Positions 51,518 through 60,012 are shown, counted from the stretch's first letter. The stretch: DNA of 64,000 bases from Nocardia bhagyanarayanae (GCF_006716565.1 NZ_VFPG01000001.1:1116001-1180000), one strand, 5' to 3'. Notes: a model not told the origin generated them from the letters alone. Numbers and translations are program-made.

Positions 51518-53815
51518 GTGTCCGTCTATCTGTACCGGTGGGGAAAGTTCGCCTTTCGCCGCAAGTGGCTGGTCCTGCCCGTCTGGCTCGTCCTCTTCCT
51601 GCTGCTCGGCGCGCTCGGCGCCCAGCTGAAGGAGCCGATGACCGACGACTTCAGCCTGCCGAACCTGCCGTCGGAGCGGGCCACGGAGATCCTCGACGAA
51701 CACTTTCCCGGTATGTCGGCGGCATTCGAATTCGACGCTGTCACCGGCACCTACGTGATCGGCGCGCCCCAGGGTCAAAAACTCACCGATCCGGCGAACC
51801 ACGAGGCGATCGAGGCGCTGATCAGCCGACTCGACCAGCTCGACATCGTCGACCACGGCAAGCCGCTGGTCGACCCGATCGCCGCGGCACAGCAGATGGG
51901 CTGCCTCGTGCCCGAGCCGAACGTCTCGATCTGTAGCGGCGCCCCGCTGAACGTGCTGAACAAGACCGCGCCCGACACCGTCGCGGTCCTGAGCGTGCCG
52001 TTCACGCTCGAGGAATTCGCCGACATCACGCCGGAGAACCGGGCGGCCGCCTACGACGTCGCCGACGACGCCCGCGCCGCCGGGCTGACCGTCGAACTCA
52101 GCGGCACCATCGCGATCGAGCAGCAGGCGCCGAGCGGCAAGTCGGAGATGATCGGCATGGGCGTCGCGCTGATCGTCATGGTCGTGGCTTTCGGCGCCAT
52201 CGTCGCCGCCTTCGTGCCGATCGTCACCGCGATCGTCGGCCTCGGCGCGGCCACCTCGCTGATCCTCCTCGGCACCTCGGTGCTGTCCATCCCCAGCTTC
52301 ACCACCTTCCTCGCATCGATGATCGGCATCGCGCTGTCCATCGACTACGCGCTGTTCATCGTGTCCAGGTACAAACACGAACTGGCCGTGCAGGATTCGG
52401 CCGAGGAAGCCGCGGGCACCGCGTTGGGCACGGCGGGTTCGGCGGTGGTGTTCGCCGGTCTGACCGTGATCATCGCGCTGGTCGGCCTGAGCATCGTCGG
52501 CGTTCGATTCCTGACGTTCATGGGTCTCGGCGGCGCGGTCGCGGCGGCCTTCGCGGTGCTCGTCGCGCTGACGCTGATGCCAGCGCTGCTCGGCGCGCTC
52601 GGACGGTTCCTGTTCGAGCCGAAACTGCCGCTAATCGCCCAGCACGACCCGGAAGACGACACAGTCGTCACCAACGGCATGCGCGTCGCCCGGCTGATCG
52701 GCCGCATCCCGGTCGTCACGCTGGTGCTCAGCATCGTGGTGCTCGGCCTGCTCGCCGCCCCGGCCGCGGGTCTGAACCTCGGCCTGCCCGGCGAGGACAG
52801 CATGCCCAAGACCTCCACCGTGCGTAAGGCCTACGAGCTGCGCACCGAAGGGTTCGGCGAAGGCAGCAACGGCGTCCTCAACGTCGCGGTCGACCTCACC
52901 GACGTGCCGCAGGAGCGCCGGGCCGAAGCGCTGACCGCGCTGCGCGACAAGCTGGTGTCCTATGCCGACATGGACTACGTCACCGAGCCGACGCTCAGCC
53001 CGGACGGCAACGGTGCGCTGCTCGACGGGGTGCCGAAGGCGGGACCGAACAACCAGGACACCAAGGACCTGGTGCGCGACGCCCGGGAAGCCGAGGCGGG
53101 GTTGAACGCCGAGTACGGCATCCACTACGGCATCACCGGCACCACCGCCATCTACGCCGATATCGACCACGTGCTGCTCAGCAAGATCGTGCCGTACATG
53201 GCGATCGTCGCCGGGGCGGCGTTCGTCCTGTTGATTCTGGTGTTCCGCTCCATACTCGTGCCGCTGACCGGCGCGCTCGGGTTCCTGCTCTCCATGGCGG
53301 CCACTTTCGGCGCGACCGTGCTGATCTTCCAGGAGGGCGAGCTCGGGCTGATCGACGATCCGCACCCGATCGTCAGCTTCCTGCCCATCATGTTGATCGG
53401 CCTGGTGTTCGGCCTGGCGATGGATTACCAGGTCTTCCTGGTGACGCGCATGCGCGAGGAGTACGTGCACGGCGCGTCGCCCAAGGAGGCCATGGTCAAC
53501 GGCTACCACCACGGCGCGCGCGTGGTCACCGCGGCGGCGATCATCATGATCTCGGTGTTCGGTTCGTTCCTTCTCGAATCCGACCCGACCGCCAAGTCCA
53601 TGGGTTTCGCGCTGGCGGCCGGTGTGGCGCTCGACGCGTTCCTGGTCCGGATGGTGCTGATCCCCTCGCTGCTGGTGCTGATGGGCGAGTGGGCGTGGTG
53701 GATGCCGAAGTGGCTGGACCGGATCGTGCCGGATATCGATGTGGAGGGCGCGCGGCTGCGCGCGCTGCGAGCCGAGTCGGCCGCGGCGCGAGAATCCGTC
53801 GCCGTCCGCGATTGA
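51518..53815 (+). CDS. MMPL-family RND transporter, tandem copy 2
   Basis: A 765-residue paralogue that matches copy 1 almost throughout, including VSVYLYRWGKFAFRRKWLVLPVWL at the start and the ALSIDYALFIVSRYKHELA and GLAMDYQVFLVTRMREEYVHG motifs. DNA identity is nearly complete over the block that encodes GEDSMPKTSTVRKAYELRTE (near 50250-50330 and 52780-52860), suggesting recent duplication or gene conversion. The C-terminus differs: Ala/Arg-rich here instead of Lys-rich. GTG 51518 has GAGGAGA upstream. The region before it (51344-51517) could hold its own promoter, because a terminator separates the copies. Confidence 0.93.
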   Translation: MSVYLYRWGKFAFRRKWLVLPVWLVLFLLLGALGAQLKEPMTDDFSLPNLPSERATEILDEHFPGMSAAFEFDAVTGTYVIGAPQGQKLTDPANHEAIEALISRLDQLDIVDHGKPLVDPIAAAQQMGCLVPEPNVSICSGAPLNVLNKTAPDTVAVLSVPFTLEEFADITPENRAAAYDVADDARAAGLTVELSGTIAIEQQAPSGKSEMIGMGVALIVMVVAFGAIVAAFVPIVTAIVGLGAATSLILLGTSVLSIPSFTTFLASMIGIALSIDYALFIVSRYKHELAVQDSAEEAAGTALGTAGSAVVFAGLTVIIALVGLSIVGVRFLTFMGLGGAVAAAFAVLVALTLMPALLGALGRFLFEPKLPLIAQHDPEDDTVVTNGMRVARLIGRIPVVTLVLSIVVLGLLAAPAAGLNLGLPGEDSMPKTSTVRKAYELRTEGFGEGSNGVLNVAVDLTDVPQERRAEALTALRDKLVSYADMDYVTEPTLSPDGNGALLDGVPKAGPNNQDTKDLVRDAREAEAGLNAEYGIHYGITGTTAIYADIDHVLLSKIVPYMAIVAGAAFVLLILVFRSILVPLTGALGFLLSMAATFGATVLIFQEGELGLIDDPHPIVSFLPIMLIGLVFGLAMDYQVFLVTRMREEYVHGASPKEAMVNGYHHGARVVTAAAIIMISVFGSFLLESDPTAKSMGFALAAGVALDAFLVRMVLIPSLLVLMGEWAWWMPKWLDRIVPDIDVEGARLRALRAESAAARESVAVRD

Positions 53816-53819
53816 CGAT

Positions 53820-53845
53820 CGGTAGCTGCCCGCCCGGCGCTACCG
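53820..53845. terminator. Weak hairpin between convergent genes
   Basis: CGGTAGC and GCTACCG pair around a 12-base loop, between the MmpL stop and the small membrane-protein gene. Confidence 0.45.
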
Positions 53846-53858
53846 AATTGCTACCGAG

Positions 53859-54110
53859 TCACTCACTCGGCCGCGGCATGACACAGTTCGACACTCTGGG
53901 GTTCAGTCCGAGGTAATTCAACGGGCCGGAGACCGCGGTGAGCGCGATCGTGCCGAATCCGGCGCAGTTGATCGGTCCGCTGGTGAAGTACTGACGCTGG
54001 CCTGCGGCGATCATGCCGATGGCCAACCACACCAGGAGCAGCAGACTGAACCACCGCATCCCGGATTCGCGCGGAGCCCGCCCGTAAGTCACTCGCTCGC
54101 GCATAGTCAT
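53859..54110 (-). CDS. Small single-helix membrane/secreted protein, paralogue A
   Basis: An 83-residue protein: basic start, one helix (FSLLLLVWLAIGMIAA), then an extracellular part with two cysteines, Q-R-Q-Y-F-TSGPINCAGFGTIALTAVSGPLNYLG and NPRVSNCVMPRPSE. The gene at 57446-57691 has the same layout and many identical residues (SGP-NCAGFGTIA, GPLNY-G-NP). The ATG at 54110 has GGAAGGA in front; ATG 54104 (MRERV) is equally possible and aligns with the paralogue's MRRRAV start. I do not recognise a named family. Confidence 0.75.
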   Translation of the reverse strand: MTMRERVTYGRAPRESGMRWFSLLLLVWLAIGMIAAGQRQYFTSGPINCAGFGTIALTAVSGPLNYLGLNPRVSNCVMPRPSE

Positions 54111-54283
54111 CGCTTCCTTCCGCAACTCGCGCCAACCGGCGTAAGGGGGGAGGTACCCCCATGCCCACCGGTTACTCCCAGTGCGCTCGACCACATTCCG
54201 TGCGACATTTCGCCACGGGGAAAGGCTTGTGCGGCAACCGGACAGTCAATTTACTTTTACTTTGCACACCTAGCTTTTCGGCC

Positions 54284-55693
54284 GTGGTCGTCACTTCGGT
54301 CGAAATACCGCCGCGTACCTCTACTCCAATCCCCACTCGAAGCCCCGTCGATCGGGTGCCCGCGCCGCTGCTCGTGCTCGGTGCGATGGTGTCCATTCAG
54401 CTCGGCGCGGCCGTGGCCAAACAACTCTTCGCGCTCGCGGGCGCGGACGTGGTCGCCTGCCTGCGCATCGTCGTCGCCGGTGCGATCGCCCTGCTGCTCT
54501 GGCGGCCCGCTTTCCGGGTCGACCGGCGCGCGCTTCCCGGCATCGCCGGGCTCGGAATCGCCATCGCCGCAATGAATCTCAGCTTCTACGCGGCGATCGA
54601 GCGGATACCGCTCGGCGTCGCGGTCACCATCGAATTCCTCGGGCCGCTCACCGTCGCCCTGCTCGGATCGCGCAAACCGCGCGACGCGGCGCTCGCCCTC
54701 GTGGCCGGCGCGGGCGTACTGCTGCTCATGGATTCCGGCGGGCCGATGTCGTGGACGGGCGTGCTCTTCGCCCTGCTCGCCGGCGCTGGATGGGGCGCGT
54801 ACATCGCCTGTGGCGCGGTGGTCGGCAGGCACACCGCGGGACACGACGGACTCGCGCTCGCCATGGCGTTCGGCGGCGTGCTCGTCCTGCCTTTCCTTGT
54901 GGCGCAAGGTGGTTCGGCGCTACTGGACCCGATGCTGCTGGCCGGGGTCGCGGTCGTCGCGGTGTGTTCGTCGCTGGTGCCGCACGCCATCGAGCTGACC
55001 GCGCTGCGGCGGATCGAGGCGTCGGTGTTCGGGGTGTGGATGAGTTTGCAGCCCGCCGTCGCCGCGGTGGCGGGGATGGCGCTGCTCGGTGAAGGTCTGC
55101 GCGGGGCGCAGTGGGGCGGCGTCGCGATGGTGGTCGTCGCCGCGGCTGCCTCGGCTTGGTTCGCGGCCGGCTCGGGCCTTCGCGCGCAGGACCGGCCGCA
55201 TCCCGTCGGCGGACGTCGATCGCGGCGCGACCGGTCAGGCCGTACGCCGGAAGGCCCTGCGGTAGGTGTTCGGGGAGGTGCCGAGAACCGAACGCATGTG
55301 CTGCCGAAGCGAATTGGCGGTACCGAAACCGGCGCGGTGGGCGACGATGTCGATGCTGAGATCACTGTTTTCCAGCAGGTCGCGGGCACGTTCCAGGCGC
55401 TGAGCGAGCAGCCAGCGCCCGGGCGTCGAGCCCACCTCGTCACGGAAACGGCGGGTGAAGGTGCGCACACTCATGCGCGCGTGTGCCGCCATCTCCTCGA
55501 GCGAGACCTGCTCTCCGAGCCGATCGAGCAGCCAGGCGCGGGTGGCGGCGGTGGAAGTCATCGTCGGCTCGGGCACGGGACGTTCGATGAACTGTGCCTG
55601 GCCGCCGTCACGCCAGGGCGGGACGACGCAGCGGCGGGCGACCTGATTCGCGATCGCGGTGCCGTGATCGCGGCGCACCAGGTGCAGGCATAG
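54284..55693 (+). CDS. EamA/RhtA-type DMT exporter whose frame reads antisense into the next gene
   Basis: Residues about 25-310 are a standard EamA transporter of ten helices. They include the first EamA repeat (VACLRIVVAGAIALLLW, GVAVTIEFLGPLTVALLGSR, typical of RhtA-type amino-acid exporters) and the second (LAMAFGGVLVLPFLV, SVFGVWMSLQPAVAAVAGMALLGE). The family normally ends near residue 300. Here no stop occurs, so the frame continues about 160 more codons and overlaps the convergent GlxA-type gene by 459 bp. That tail looks non-native (Arg/Gly-rich). GTG 54284 has a poor ribosome site. Either the stop was lost, or a frameshift exists in the assembly. Confidence 0.78.
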   Translation: MVVTSVEIPPRTSTPIPTRSPVDRVPAPLLVLGAMVSIQLGAAVAKQLFALAGADVVACLRIVVAGAIALLLWRPAFRVDRRALPGIAGLGIAIAAMNLSFYAAIERIPLGVAVTIEFLGPLTVALLGSRKPRDAALALVAGAGVLLLMDSGGPMSWTGVLFALLAGAGWGAYIACGAVVGRHTAGHDGLALAMAFGGVLVLPFLVAQGGSALLDPMLLAGVAVVAVCSSLVPHAIELTALRRIEASVFGVWMSLQPAVAAVAGMALLGEGLRGAQWGGVAMVVVAAAASAWFAAGSGLRAQDRPHPVGGRRSRRDRSGRTPEGPAVGVRGGAENRTHVLPKRIGGTETGAVGDDVDAEITVFQQVAGTFQALSEQPAPGRRAHLVTETAGEGAHTHARVCRHLLERDLLSEPIEQPGAGGGGGSHRRLGHGTFDELCLAAVTPGRDDAAAGDLIRDRGAVIAAHQVQA

Positions 55694-56209
55694 ATCGATG
55701 CCTGCGCCAGTGCCCGCCGAGGTGAGCACATCGCCGTTGTCCACGAAGAGCACATCCTCGTCGAGGCGCACCAGGGGGTAGGCGCGGCGGAACTCCTCGG
55801 TCCGCATCCAGTGCGTGGTGGCCGGTCGGCCGTCGAGGACGCCGGCGGCGGCGAGCACATAGCTGCCGGTGCAGATGGAGACCAGCCGCGCGCCCGGCCT
55901 GATCCGTGCGAACGCGTCGGCGAGGCGCGGCGGAAGCGGTCCGCCGACGTGCAGGTCACCGAGGGCGCACGTGGGCGGGATGAGCACCGTGTCGGCCTGT
56001 TCGAGCGCTTCGGGTCCGTGCTCGACGGCCAACATGATGCCCGCGTCGGAGCGGATCGGCGCACCGTCGACCGTGCAGACGGTCACCTGATAGAGCGGGC
56101 GGCCCTCGGCGTCGAATGCCTGGCCGAAAACCCTGGCGGGCATACCCAATTCGAACAGCGGTACGTCGTCGAGGGCGAGCACCACGACGCGGTGCGGTCG
56201 AGCGGTCAT
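55235..56209 (-). CDS. GlxA-family AraC-type regulator with DJ-1/PfpI domain
   Basis: A 324-residue regulator. The N-terminal DJ-1/PfpI-like domain starts VVVLALDDVPLFELGMPARVFG and contains the nucleophile-elbow-like VSICTGSYVLAAAG, with the family Cys at the usual position. The C-terminal AraC pair of helix-turn-helices is HARMSVRTFTRRFRDEVGSTPGRWLL and DLSIDIVAHRAGFGTANSLRQHM. It is divergent from the quinone oxidoreductase-like gene at 56316, which it may control. Its 3' end is overlapped antisense by the EamA frame. Confidence 0.9.
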   Translation of the reverse strand: MTARPHRVVVLALDDVPLFELGMPARVFGQAFDAEGRPLYQVTVCTVDGAPIRSDAGIMLAVEHGPEALEQADTVLIPPTCALGDLHVGGPLPPRLADAFARIRPGARLVSICTGSYVLAAAGVLDGRPATTHWMRTEEFRRAYPLVRLDEDVLFVDNGDVLTSAGTGAGIDLCLHLVRRDHGTAIANQVARRCVVPPWRDGGQAQFIERPVPEPTMTSTAATRAWLLDRLGEQVSLEEMAAHARMSVRTFTRRFRDEVGSTPGRWLLAQRLERARDLLENSDLSIDIVAHRAGFGTANSLRQHMRSVLGTSPNTYRRAFRRTA

Positions 56210-56315
56210 GGCCAGATCCTGTCACATATTGTCCGTCCGGCCAGCACCGCGGACAGGAATCGGACGGCAATCTGGTCTCCGCTCACCGAACGAGCAGACC
56301 GAAAGGACCGCGTAA

Positions 56316-57272
56316 ATGCCAACCATGCTCGCCGTCACCGCCCGCGAATGGGGCGCGCCCGAGGTGCTCACCCCGATCGAGATCGAACGCCCCGAGCCAG
56401 GCCTGACCGAGATCCTGGTGCGCGTGCACGCCGCCGGGGTCAACCCGGTCGATTGGAAGACACGGGCCAGCGGCGCCTTCGTCACCTGGGGCGAAGTGCC
56501 GATCGTCGGCTGGGACGTCTCGGGAACCGTCGAGGCCGTCGGGCCCGGCGTCACCCGGTTCGAACCCGGCGACGAGGTTTTCGGCATGCCCGCCTTCCCG
56601 CGCCAGGCCGGGGCGTACGCGGAATTCGTCGTCGCGCCTTCGCGTCAATTCACCCGCAAGCCGGAGAACATTTCCCATATCGAGGCGGCGGCCCTGCCGC
56701 TGGCCGGCCTGACCGCGTGGCAGGCGCTGATCGATACCGCCGAACTGCGTGCGGGACAGCGGATTCTGATCCACGGCGCGGCGGGCGGCGTCGGACACCT
56801 CGCGGTCCAGATCGCCAAGGCGCACGGCGCCTACGTCGTCGGCACGGCGCGCGCGGACAAGCACGAGTTCTTGCGTGCGATCGGCGCGGACGAGGTAATC
56901 GACTACACTGCAGTCGATTTCGCCGCGGTGTTGCGTGATGTCGATATCGTGCTCGACAGCGTCGGCGGGGATTACGGTGTCCGCTCGCTCCCGGTGCTGC
57001 GGCGTGGCGGACGCCTGGTGACGCTGGCCGGACCGGACGGTCTACCCAGTGCGGCGGATGCGGACGCGCGGGGTGTCCGTGCCGACTGGCCGGTGGTCGA
57101 ACCGGATTCGGCGAGTCTGACCGCCATCGCCGAGCTCGTCGCGGCGGGCAAACTTCGTGCGGAGATCGACAGGGTGCTGCCGCTCATCGATGCCGCTGAG
57201 GCGCACGCCTACGGCGAGACCGGACGTACCCGCGGCAAGATCGTGCTCCAAGTGGCCGAGCCCGGGGCGTAG
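56316..57272 (+). CDS. NADP-dependent quinone oxidoreductase-like (MDR family, zinc-independent)
   Basis: A 318-residue medium-chain dehydrogenase. The N-terminal GroES-like domain (VRVHAAGVNPVDWKTRASG, GWDVSGTVEAVGPGV, FEPGDEVFGMP) lacks zinc-ligand cysteines. The nucleotide-binding motif is ILIHGAAGGVGHLAVQIAKAHGA, with NADP-type TARADKHEFLRAIGADEVIDYT after it. The C-terminal end (AEAHAYGETGRTRGKIVLQV) is typical of quinone oxidoreductase/QOR-like enzymes. It is divergent from the GlxA-type regulator, suggesting it answers to the same signal, perhaps aldehyde or quinone stress. Confidence 0.91.
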   Translation: MPTMLAVTAREWGAPEVLTPIEIERPEPGLTEILVRVHAAGVNPVDWKTRASGAFVTWGEVPIVGWDVSGTVEAVGPGVTRFEPGDEVFGMPAFPRQAGAYAEFVVAPSRQFTRKPENISHIEAAALPLAGLTAWQALIDTAELRAGQRILIHGAAGGVGHLAVQIAKAHGAYVVGTARADKHEFLRAIGADEVIDYTAVDFAAVLRDVDIVLDSVGGDYGVRSLPVLRRGGRLVTLAGPDGLPSAADADARGVRADWPVVEPDSASLTAIAELVAAGKLRAEIDRVLPLIDAAEAHAYGETGRTRGKIVLQVAEPGA

Positions 57273-57445
57273 CGGTCGCGGCGGCGCGCCTGCTCGAAGG
57301 TCTGCACCGAGAGGAGCGAGGCGGCGGCGGCGAACTGGCCTCGAGCGGGTCGTGCCGGAACTCGTGCACCGACCAAGTCGGCCCCGGCGGTCAGCGAGGA
57401 CCACCGGGGCCGCGATTCCGTCACTCGGTACGCAGACCGCGCCGA

Positions 57446-57691
57446 TTACGGACTCGGTTCCGGCACATTGCAATCCGCGATCTTCGGGTTCACGCCCATG
57501 TAGTTGAGCGGGCCCGCGATCACGGTGACCGCGATGGTGCCGAATCCGGCACAGTTCACCGGACCGCTGTCGAAGTAGTCCCGCTGCGCCGCGGCGACCA
57601 CACCGATCAACAGCCAGATCAGGACAATCACACTTCCGATTCTCATGTAACTCTCGCGCATCGTTCCCACGCGGACGGCTCGGCGGCGCAT
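57446..57691 (-). CDS. Small single-helix membrane/secreted protein, paralogue B
   Basis: An 81-residue relative of the gene at 53859-54110. One helix (GSVIVLIWLLIGVVAAA) is followed by QRDYFDSGPVNCAGFGTIAVTVIAGPLNYMGVNPKIADCNVPEPSP with two conserved cysteines. The start at 57691 (MRRRAVRVGTMRESYMRIG) aligns with the paralogue's MRERVTYGRAPRESGMRW, so I prefer it over ATG 57661 or 57646. No function is known to me. It is convergent with the oxidoreductase gene. Confidence 0.72.
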   Translation of the reverse strand: MRRRAVRVGTMRESYMRIGSVIVLIWLLIGVVAAAQRDYFDSGPVNCAGFGTIAVTVIAGPLNYMGVNPKIADCNVPEPSP

Positions 57692-57882
57692 TAGGCGTCA
57701 CATCCCTTCCCGCTTCCATCTGTTCCGCGTATACCCGAAATTCGCCGTTTCACCGCGAGAATCGACCCTTTCATCCGCTTGTTCGCGGAGGCCGCACCCG
57801 GGTACTACTCTTGGCTCGCGGGTCGCCGCCGGGGGGAGTCATGGTGGGTCCACATGAGCGGCGGCCGGGAGGAGACGCACCC

Positions 57883-58155
57883 ATGCTGGACGCAATCGGC
57901 GATATCGCCGGCGGGGCGAGCACACGCCGCCTACCGCTCGATTTCAGCGATCCGAATTTCAAGACCAACAAATTCGCCGCGACCGCCTGGATCACCGGCT
58001 TCTTGGGCGGGGTGTTCCTCGCCATTCCGCTGGCGATCTTCGCGCTGTTTCGCACGCCGAAAGAAGACCGAAACAGCCGGGATCTCGCGATCGGCGCCCT
58101 GATCTCGTCCTTCGGATGGATCCTGGTCGCCGCGCTGCTCCTGCTCACCCGCTGA
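57883..58155 (+). CDS. Small membrane protein, function unknown
   Basis: A 90-residue protein starting MLDAIGDIAGGA, with GGGAGGAG 8 bases before the ATG. Two hydrophobic helices (WITGFLGGVFLAIPLAIFALF and LAIGALISSFGWILVAALLLL) flank a charged loop (RTPKEDRNSRD). The frame is open to 57811, but no ribosome site supports that start. The family is unknown to me. Confidence 0.7.
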   Translation: MLDAIGDIAGGASTRRLPLDFSDPNFKTNKFAATAWITGFLGGVFLAIPLAIFALFRTPKEDRNSRDLAIGALISSFGWILVAALLLLTR

Positions 58156-58204
58156 GGACCCTCACCCCGCCCGGCCCGCCGGGCGGGAACTTCACGCGCC
58201 GCTC

Positions 58205-58380
58205 CTATACGACGTGCAGCCGCACCGCCGGATCGAGGGCCTTCAAGTCGCCGGGGTCGGAGGTGAGTACCAGGGTTGCCCGCAGGGCTCGCGCCAGCAC
58301 GATCACGTGGCGCCGGTTCACCGAGGGCTTTCGTCCTCGACCCGCAGGCGAACCTGAGGCAGCGGCGGGCTCGTCACAGC
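58205..58380 (-). pseudogene. C-terminal fragment of a PIN-domain (VapC-like) toxin
   Basis: In one minus-strand frame the sequence reads NRRHVIVLARALRATLVL, then TSDPGDLKALDPAVRLHVV and a stop. This matches the end of PIN-domain nucleases: the helix with the ALARAL pattern and the TSDP-x-DL acidic strand. No start codon, catalytic N-terminal Asp or antitoxin gene precedes it before the next gene ends at 58383, so it is a decayed remnant. An intact, different PIN pair lies 1.4 kb further on. Confidence 0.7.
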
Positions 58381-58382
58381 GG

Positions 58383-59033
58383 CTATGTTGCCGCGACGGT
58401 CGCGCCCGCCGGTACGTGCGGTACCGCGGCGCGCGGGTCGAAGCCTTTGAAGGCGAGGCCGATGACGAATCCGGCCGCTTCTTCCAGCTGGCGGGCGCGG
58501 TCGAGTCCGCCGATTACGGCGGCTTGCGCGCCAGCGTCGCGGACCAGGATCTCGGTGACGCGCAGCGCTTCAGGGTGGTCTCCGCAGATCGCTACGGTCA
58601 CCGGGAGGGCGGCCGAGTCGCTCCACTGCTCCGCGGGGAATAGGTGAAATGCCTTGACCACGTGGGCTTCTGGCGCGAGTTCGGCAATGCGTTGGGCGGC
58701 TGAGCCGCCGGGCGGGGTGGTCAGCTGGCCGACCCCGTGGTCGACGGCATTGGTCGGGTCGATCAATGTGGTGCCCGCGAGTGTCCCGGTGTGGGCTTCG
58801 GCGCTGCGCAGCATGTCGGAAACGCCGTCCCAGGCCACCGCGAGCAGTACCGCGTCGACCTCGGCGACGGCCTCGCGCACCGTGGTCGCCCGCGTTCCGC
58901 CGCCTAGTCGGGCCGCCAGCGCTTGTGCCTTGTCCCACGATCGCCCGGCAACCGTGATCGCATGTCCCGCTCGCGCCCAGCGCCCGCCCAACGCGGCGGC
59001 CATCGCGCCGGTGCCGAGAATTCCGATCCGCAT
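58383..59033 (-). CDS. NADPH:F420-type reductase-like oxidoreductase
   Basis: A 216-residue Rossmann protein of the F420-dependent NADP reductase family. It opens MRIGILGTGAMAAALGGRWARAGHAITVAGRS, carries the nucleotide-handling segment DAVLLAVAWDGVSD and the DPTNAVDHGVGQL strand, and has AHVVKAFHLFPAEQW near the middle with the F420-site-like pattern. Full-length Fno enzymes are of this size, so it is plausibly intact. The frame is open to 59318, but ATG 59033 with GGGAGC upstream is natural. The HxlR gene at 59201 is divergent and probably controls it. Confidence 0.82.
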   Translation of the reverse strand: MRIGILGTGAMAAALGGRWARAGHAITVAGRSWDKAQALAARLGGGTRATTVREAVAEVDAVLLAVAWDGVSDMLRSAEAHTGTLAGTTLIDPTNAVDHGVGQLTTPPGGSAAQRIAELAPEAHVVKAFHLFPAEQWSDSAALPVTVAICGDHPEALRVTEILVRDAGAQAAVIGGLDRARQLEEAAGFVIGLAFKGFDPRAAVPHVPAGATVAAT

Positions 59034-59147
59034 TCTTGCTCCCTTGTGTCCGTTGCGTCGACGGCTACGGTAGGAAACCGATGCACACCGATCGGTGCGC
59101 GACAGACGGGTGATCATCGCGACATGAGCGAACGCAGTGAGCGAATC

Positions 59148-59204
59148 ATGTGCCAGCGCGCATCGCGCATGCCGGAGCCGAGCGCCAGCGAGGCGCAGGC
59201 ATGA
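59148..59204. repeat. 57-bp dispersed repeat ending on a start codon, copy 1
   Basis: From ATGTG at 59148 to GGCATGA at 59204, this block matches 61011-61067 (reverse strand) at 50 of 57 positions. Its last bases are the ATG and first A of the HxlR gene. It could supply a ribosome site (GAGGCGCAGG) and start codon. Confidence 0.85.
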
Positions 59205-59632
59205 GCGACTACCAGGACCACTGCGGTGAACTCGTCGCGGACTGCCGGCTCCGTGCGGTGACCGACCTGTTCGCCCACACCTGGGACCCGGTCGTGCTGG
59301 CCGCGTTGCACGGCGCACCCCGCCGCCGCAGCGAATTGCGCGCCGCCATCGGTGGAATCAGCGACAAAGCCCTCACCGAAGCCTTGCACCGCCTACTCGG
59401 CCACGGCCTGATCGAGCGCCACCGCTTCGCCCAAGCGCCACCGCGCGTCGAATACGGCCTGACCACGTTGGGCGCGAGCCTGGTCGACGGCCCGATGCAA
59501 GCCATGGCCGAGTGGATCCGGCACCACGGCGACGCCCTCCTCGCTGCCCAGGAGCTACCCGAAAAGGCCCCTCAAAGATCCCCGGGTTCCTCGGCCAGCA
59601 GCGTGACTTCCAGCCACGGCATCGCGGGTTGA
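59201..59632 (+). CDS. HxlR-family transcriptional regulator
   Basis: A 143-residue winged-helix protein. The HxlR landmarks are HCGELVADCRLRAVTDLFAHTWDPVVLAAL (first part of the DNA-binding helix block), HGAPRRRSELRAAIGGISDKALTEALHRLLGHGLIERH, and the VEYGLTTLGASL wing. It is divergent from the F420-reductase-like gene. The ATG is placed exactly at the end of a 57-bp dispersed repeat; an upstream in-frame start at 59150 would put this repeat inside the protein. Its last 60 bp overlap the convergent PIN gene. Confidence 0.87.
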   Translation: MSDYQDHCGELVADCRLRAVTDLFAHTWDPVVLAALHGAPRRRSELRAAIGGISDKALTEALHRLLGHGLIERHRFAQAPPRVEYGLTTLGASLVDGPMQAMAEWIRHHGDALLAAQELPEKAPQRSPGSSASSVTSSHGIAG

Positions 59633-60012
59633 TAGGGAGCCCACCGCTGCGCCTCGACGGTCAACACGGCCAAGCCGAGATGGGCAGCGACAGCGGCGGT
59701 GTGGGCGGCGGAGGCGTCGGCGACGGCTGGGCGGTCCTCGGTGAGGTCGCCGAGCACCACCGACACCGCCCCGATCTCGCTGATGTTGCCGAGGCCGGAC
59801 AACTCGATATTGTCGACGTTCTCCACGACACCGGCCCATTCCGCGAGTCGCTCGTTGGTATGACCGGCCTGCGCAACCGCCATGGCGACGGCGGGGACAG
59901 CGATCTGCATCGGCTGAGCGGCGAGGTTCGACAACAGCAGGGTCACCGTGTCGCTGCCGTCGAGGTAGGCGCGGATCACCGTGTCATCGAGGACATACCC
60001 GAGATTGATCAC
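59572..60012 (-). CDS. PIN-domain toxin of a toxin-antitoxin pair
   Basis: A 146-residue PIN-like nuclease. The N-terminal acidic strand is LGYVLDDTVIRAYLDG, and the C-terminal catalytic part is DASAAHTAAVAAHLGLAVLTVEAQRW, where the last acidic position is Glu rather than Asp. The start overlaps the stop of the upstream antitoxin-like gene by ATGA, the normal toxin-antitoxin arrangement. Such toxins cut RNA, often tRNA. The 3' end overlaps the HxlR gene by 61 bp. A PIN remnant lies 1.4 kb away. Confidence 0.75.
   Translation of the reverse strand: MINLGYVLDDTVIRAYLDGSDTVTLLLSNLAAQPMQIAVPAVAMAVAQAGHTNERLAEWAGVVENVDNIELSGLGNISEIGAVSVVLGDLTEDRPAVADASAAHTAAVAAHLGLAVLTVEAQRWAPYQPAMPWLEVTLLAEEPGDL

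Noticed and set aside
48942..53512. Very long minus-strand frames opposite both MmpL genes
   Set aside because: Both plus-strand genes carry full MmpL motifs; the antisense frames are the usual GC-skew shadows, rich in Arg, Asp and His.
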